The notes beneath the pieces are model-generated. The model was not told the origin of the DNA. It saw nothing but the letters and a program-made list of their open reading frames with translations, and did no database searches. Positions 42,790-47,107 of a stretch of DNA of 47,107 bases are shown here, in pieces. Within the stretch, counting starts at the first letter, position 1, and each line of letters opens with the position of its first letter. The translations under genes and the position numbers were made by a program. The stretch spans positions 1 through 47,107 of the forward strand of contig JBBHKE010000630.1 in the NCBI GenBank assembly GCA_037447655.1, in the 5' to 3' direction. This DNA comes from Zygnema cylindricum. Lineage: Eukaryota; Streptophyta; Zygnematophyceae; Zygnematales; Zygnemataceae.

Positions 42790-45520
42790 TAACGACCTGT
42801 GCCACAAGAACTGACAGGTTCTATGTTATGCTGACAGTTAGATGCCAGGGTTTTTCAGGGTTTTTTAGGGTTCTTGGTAGTGGATTAATGTGGCAGTTTT
42901 TTGTTTTCTCTCTCTTGTTTGTAAAATACCCACATCTTTGGTTTGTAAAAGTCTCTGAACTCTTTTAAATGGTTCATTTCTGAAGGTGACACCCTTTTTC
43001 TGACTTCTTTTTGTTTTTCTTTTTTGCGTTTTTTTTTTCTTTTTTTTTTGTATAGGAAAAAAAATTGGAAAGTGGATCAGCCAGAATGTTGTGTTATCCT
43101 CTAAAACAAATATTGTTAATTGGAAGGTAAAAAAATTGGCTCCAATTTTCAAAAAATGACTTGTATTATTTGTCTAGGAAAGAATATAAGAATATTCGAC
43201 AGATAATATTATCCCAAACCAGGCGCTTTTTTGGTTATATGGGAGTAATAGTAAAAACGGAAAATTTCAGAAGTTAAACATAAAACGTTTCAACTGTTAG
43301 GGTTTGTAATTAGGAGAGATTAGGGTTACTAGTTAAAAAAAAAAAAATAGGGCAGCGAGTCTTCCTTCTTTGGACGAGTTTCTCTATCGCAGAAAAGGTA
43401 CAATCATGAGGTTGACTTTGAAGTTTGACTATTTTAAATATTATGTGTTTTTTTCTATTATCTTTTACTAAAACAGGTGGTTTTATGCAATAGGGTTTTA
43501 CATGTATTAATGCACTATTGGACTAAGGTATTCGCAGGAAATCATTGTTAATATACTCATTGTTAATATAACTGAATATCTTTTTTTTTTTTTGCTTTTT
43601 ATAACATCTTTCTATTAGATATGTCTTCATATTTTATGTAAAAATGGAGTTTTGTATGAAATGAGAGGTGGTTTTTTCCATATTTTTCTATGTTGTTAGG
43701 AGCCTCAAATGGTTTTAAGATAAAAAGCGGTGGATGTCAATTTGTGAAGCCGTCTTTGAATAGTGCGGTAAAATAAAAAACTATTTTACATGCTAAGAAA
43801 AAAAATGGTTGTGTGGTATTCTTGGATGTGTTTACAACTTTTCCTACACTTAGTTCACATTTGGTGTATCTTTCATTTTTATAACTTTTTGTTTCTCCAA
43901 TACAAAAAAATCCTGAAGTTCGATGGAAACATCAAATTTTTAGTCGCGACAAAAACGGTTATGCGACAAAATGAGAAATGAGAAATGAAAATAAAAAGAA
44001 GGAAAAGGCACCGGAAAGTGAAGTGAAAATGTACGGAATGTGTGATTGTCTATGTTTTTTCTTTAAATACTGTATACCGTTATTACTTATTACAGGTAAT
44101 AACACTACACCGCCCACCTTTATTAGAGTTACCAACACTAAATTGGTCGCCCACCTTTTTTATCGTCAACGTTTTATCTGCGGCTTTACAGCGAGTGCAG
44201 GCTTCTATTCTCTTTCCATCAGCTATTGTGGTTATGAATCGCTGACGTGTTCCGGAACTCCCTCAACTTGCTCCCCCGGGTCGGGGGGGCTTACGAGGTT
44301 GCTTCTCGTAGATATTTAATTTTGTTATGATTGGGGTTGTAGTTTTGGTTTAAGTGCGTGTTTTTCTTTTTGGGTTCGAGTACTCTTATTTTACTTGCCA
44401 TTTTGCTTGTGTTCTCGTTGCTTTTTTTTTTTTCTACTGCCCTGCTTGTAGTTTTTCAGTTTAGGCCATACCACCCCTTTTGTACCCCTGGACTCAGATG
44501 GTTTACCATCGTGCTATTTAATTCTATCTGCTATTTTGATTCTTTGGAAATGTAATACAACCAGTCGACAAGTATTGAAGGCTCGGAGATATTTTAAGGT
44601 GCCCTATTCTGTTTTATGTTTAATTTTACCCTCCAAAGTACGAGACACACCAATAATAGCATCAAACATATAGTTCGTAATGCTCATTTTTTTGAGATCA
44701 TCCGTAGACGAGTAACAAAAACTCACGGAAAAAAAAGAAAAACAATGAAAATATGTATACATAGGCATATACACAAATTTAGCAGACAGGTAGAAATAAA
44801 AAAAAATGACCGTCAGAAAACCCCACCATATCAGAATTTCCTTTGCCCTTTGTATCAAAACCTTTCTTCTGCAAACCGTTTTTCTTTTCGTCTTTCCCAT
44901 CTCCAAACTTTATCCCAATAAAAAAAAACAGCAAATTATTTAAAAAAAAACGATTGCTTAATTTCTGAAGCTTCTCTTCACCTCCATTTTTTTCCGGTCT
45001 CGCGAAATATCCGAGGCTCTTGTATTAAGAATACAGACCTCTCGACCTAAATCATCCTTATATTTACCACAGCAAATCAGTGAATGAGACAAACTTTTCC
45101 TTCAGAAAGTTCCGTATTTTTTTAGTACTCCAAAATAACAAAGTGGAAAACTTTTTTGAATTATGAACCTTAAGACTACATTTCATAAAAATTGTCAGAA
45201 TTGAAAAGTAGGAATGCTAAGGAAAAACCATGAATTATTAAGTCTTCAAAGATCCGTATGAACCTAATAATATTAGAAATTAAAAAATAAAATAAAAACG
45301 ACTTTTAAAAGATCCATTTTTAAGAAAGTGAAAATGAAAAAAAAAAAAAAAATTACATCACTCGACAAACCGACAACCTCTTGAAATAAACGCATAAACA
45401 TAATCTAAAGCTGCAATTGGGACTCTCAATGCATAAAAACAAATTGAAACCTTTAAACTTTTACCAAAAACCCAAAATGTGTCAAATTTATCTTCAATCA
45501 CAAAAAAGAAAAAAAATGCC
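42790..45520. other. non-coding interval
   Basis: Mostly AT-rich with many poly-A/poly-T runs. One GC-richer pocket at about 44100-44310 has an open frame (NNTTPPTFIRVTNTKLVAHLF onward, ending CSPGSGG) and could be a decayed repeat; I do not recognise it. Nothing else supported. Confidence 0.35.
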
Positions 45521-45616
45521 AGGCTAACGGGGTAAGAAAATAAAACAAAAGGAGTAGGAAATAAATGATATATATAAATTACCTAATTCTGACAAAGTAT
45601 CCACCAAGAGAGGCCT

Positions 45617-45637
45617 TCTCCTCTCCTCTCCTCTCCT
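45617..45637. repeat. CTCTC short tandem repeat
   Basis: CCTCTCCTCTCCTCTCCT at the 3' edge of the PPR gene on the minus strand, overlapping or adjoining the stop codon region. Confidence 0.7.
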
Positions 45638-47107
45638 AACCGTCAATTTCTGAGATCGCAGTTTGATATCCTCCATTGTTAACAACAACCTTCTCTCTCT
45701 CTCCCTCGATCCCTCTTCTATCCACACTCCCAAAAGGCCATCCTTCAAAAGATTCCAAAAGGGAGTCCCTACATTTTAAATAAGAACCCACATTTCCGTC
45801 CTTTAACCATATTTTGACCTCCTCTCTTTTCGCTACCAACCATCCTCCTCTACCAGGAGCCCTCTCTTCTTTAAAAGGGGCTCCTAATTCTTTAAGTTCC
45901 TCAATTACTGTTGCCCTAAATGACCTTAATTTCACCTCATTCCCGGGTTTTGTCCCTAGTGAAGACAAAGTTTCTTTATTTTGTTCGGTTTTTGTATCCA
46001 TTCTCCCCACCTCTACCTTCAAATCGTCGTTGAAAACGACATTTGGGTTACCCATATTGTCCTCTAATAGCAAATCATCCCCATTTTCTTCATTTTCTTC
46101 ATTTCCATCCGCTGTATTTTGCAAACCCACTTGTATCCTCACTAATTCTGGTAATTCCTGCCCTGTCACAAAACCCCAATTAAAAAAAATTGTTGATGGT
46201 GTGGTTCCTTTTCGAGCATTTCCTGTCGTTGATTTGTTTCCCTTCTTCTCCTGAGAATTAAAATGAATTTTCATAGCCTGTAGCCACTCTCTGACTGCCA
46301 CCTGGCATGGTCCCATTGTGAGAGTTTTCAATTGTAAAATCATCTCCTCCGAATTTTGGGTAAAAATACCCTTGTAAGCTCCTGTCGCTCGACCGGCATA
46401 AAAGACAAAACCCGCCCGATTTCGAAGACCGATATTCCAAAGAACGTTAATTAAAAGATTGCAAATCAGATTACGATTACTAGCCGGTACGGATCTAAGA
46501 AAGGATTCTATTTGCAATCGACTCAAGGTTTCCGGGCTGCCCAAGTCACTGGCGATCAACTTTTCGTCCCGGACTTGAAAATTTCCTATGGGGGAAGTTA
46601 AAACTTTGAACAATTCAGGAGCTACCACCTTAAAACAATTCAAAATGTGTCCAGCCTCCTCAGCGTTTTGACAGAGACTAAGGACCTTTAACAACTGTCC
46701 CAAAGACAAGCTATCAGAGACCCAGCGACTACTCTCTTCTGGCAACTCCTTGAAAAATCTTTCAACCTGCCCAAAGTTTTTCGAGTTCCCTAATCCCTTA
46801 ACCAGAGCAGCAAAATCTGCTCCGTGCAAAACCTTTTCTTCCATTTTTTTGGTTTTAAAAAGTTCCAAAGCCTTTTCAACTTGCCCAGTTTCCGCAAACA
46901 ATCTAATCATAATACTAGTAGTGAAATCATCTGGAACGGCTCCCGCTTTCTCCATTTCATGGAAAATTTCCTCAACTTTATTGAAAAGTCCATATGATAT
47001 ACATATCCTCAAAATACTGTTATAAAGAGCCGTATGTCTACCAAATTTCTTCTTTGATAATTCAAAAACTTCAAGAGCCGATGCAATATTTCCCGCTTTT
47101 CCGAAAC
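45636..47107 (-). CDS. PPR-SMR protein, C-terminal part (5' end beyond window)
   Basis: Open from the window edge (in frame from 47105) to the stop at 45636-45638. The first ATG in the window (47010-47012) is internal, because the preceding codons (FGKAGNIASALEVF, then HTALYNSIL) already form PPR helices. PPR motifs occupy about 46720-47107 (YGLFNKVEEIFHEMEKAGAVPDD, GQVEKALELF). A C-terminal SMR-like region follows: LKTLTMGPCQVAVREWLQAM (about 46270-46330) and, after a long acidic insertion, VIEELKELGAPFKEERAPGRG with VKIWLKDG (about 45790-45900). The layout resembles chloroplast PPR-SMR proteins such as SVR7/ATP4 and SOT1, which act in organelle RNA metabolism. The classical DLHG of SMR nucleases is absent. 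Which ortholog it is cannot be decided here. Confidence 0.82.
   Translation of the reverse strand, partial: FGKAGNIASALEVFELSKKKFGRHTALYNSILRICISYGLFNKVEEIFHEMEKAGAVPDDFTTSIMIRLFAETGQVEKALELFKTKKMEEKVLHGADFAALVKGLGNSKNFGQVERFFKELPEESSRWVSDSLSLGQLLKVLSLCQNAEEAGHILNCFKVVAPELFKVLTSPIGNFQVRDEKLIASDLGSPETLSRLQIESFLRSVPASNRNLICNLLINVLWNIGLRNRAGFVFYAGRATGAYKGIFTQNSEEMILQLKTLTMGPCQVAVREWLQAMKIHFNSQEKKGNKSTTGNARKGTTPSTIFFNWGFVTGQELPELVRIQVGLQNTADGNEENEENGDDLLLEDNMGNPNVVFNDDLKVEVGRMDTKTEQNKETLSSLGTKPGNEVKLRSFRATVIEELKELGAPFKEERAPGRGGWLVAKREEVKIWLKDGNVGSYLKCRDSLLESFEGWPFGSVDRRGIEGEREKVVVNNGGYQTAISEIDG

Noticed and set aside
42487-42968. Open frames with long Tyr-Ile runs on both strands
   Set aside because: They are translations of the (AT)n microsatellite.
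45814-46254. 146-codon plus-strand frame
   Set aside because: Antisense shadow of the PPR-SMR coding sequence.

Overview
This is a nuclear, eukaryotic, land-plant-like window: a gene-poor, repeat-rich stretch with two protein-coding loci at its right end. Plant origin is supported by a pentatricopeptide-repeat protein with an SMR-like C-terminus, a RIN4/NOI-type gene with GT-AG introns, and plant-style Ty1/copia and Ty3/gypsy LTR retrotransposons. I cannot name the species. I see no rRNA, convincing tRNA, CRISPR array or bacterial-type operon.

Left part (1-4900): the right end of a hAT-like element rich in CGATATATCG motifs, a TIR element at about 301-1390 with a TA-flanked MITE nested in it, a minus-strand solo copia LTR (2814-3862), and a 43-bp triplicated tandem repeat.

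Centre (4898-25703): one old Ty3/gypsy element, delimited by a 5-bp TTGTG target duplication, used as a landing pad by later elements. Its 5' LTR holds a copia solo LTR (5466-6512, TSD CGAGC) and a nearly complete copia element (6848-13298, TSD GTATA, two 1050-bp LTRs). Its leader is interrupted by a diverged copia copy (from 13807), whose gag is split by a ~5-kb insertion carrying a large gag-like reading frame but no pol. A minus-strand copia end (21505-22757) then abuts the surviving gypsy RNase H and integrase (22784-24660). The gypsy gag, protease and RT are gone, most simply through one deletion ending at about 22757. All pol frames carry stops or frameshifts, although the full-length copia has only two visible lesions. 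The copia family apparently primes from the anticodon half of initiator tRNA, and this primer site overlaps the start of Gag.

Right-centre (25704-38200): no gene that I can support, but a dense set of non-autonomous DNA transposons with readable boundaries: two hAT-like elements with 8-bp TSDs (27025-27501, 27679-28564), a head-to-tail dimer of TA-flanked MITEs (29503-30481) and a short relative (31777-31993), a long-arm foldback element (32221-33838), and three copies of a CATAGTTC-ended family, two of them inside the foldback.

Right (38200-47107): purine-rich minisatellites precede a RIN4/NOI-like gene with five NOI-type motifs, spread over two recognised exons with an apparent frameshift. 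Further simple repeats follow, then, on the minus strand, the 3' part of a PPR-SMR gene that runs off the window. These two host genes are not an operon and show no sequence evidence of working together.
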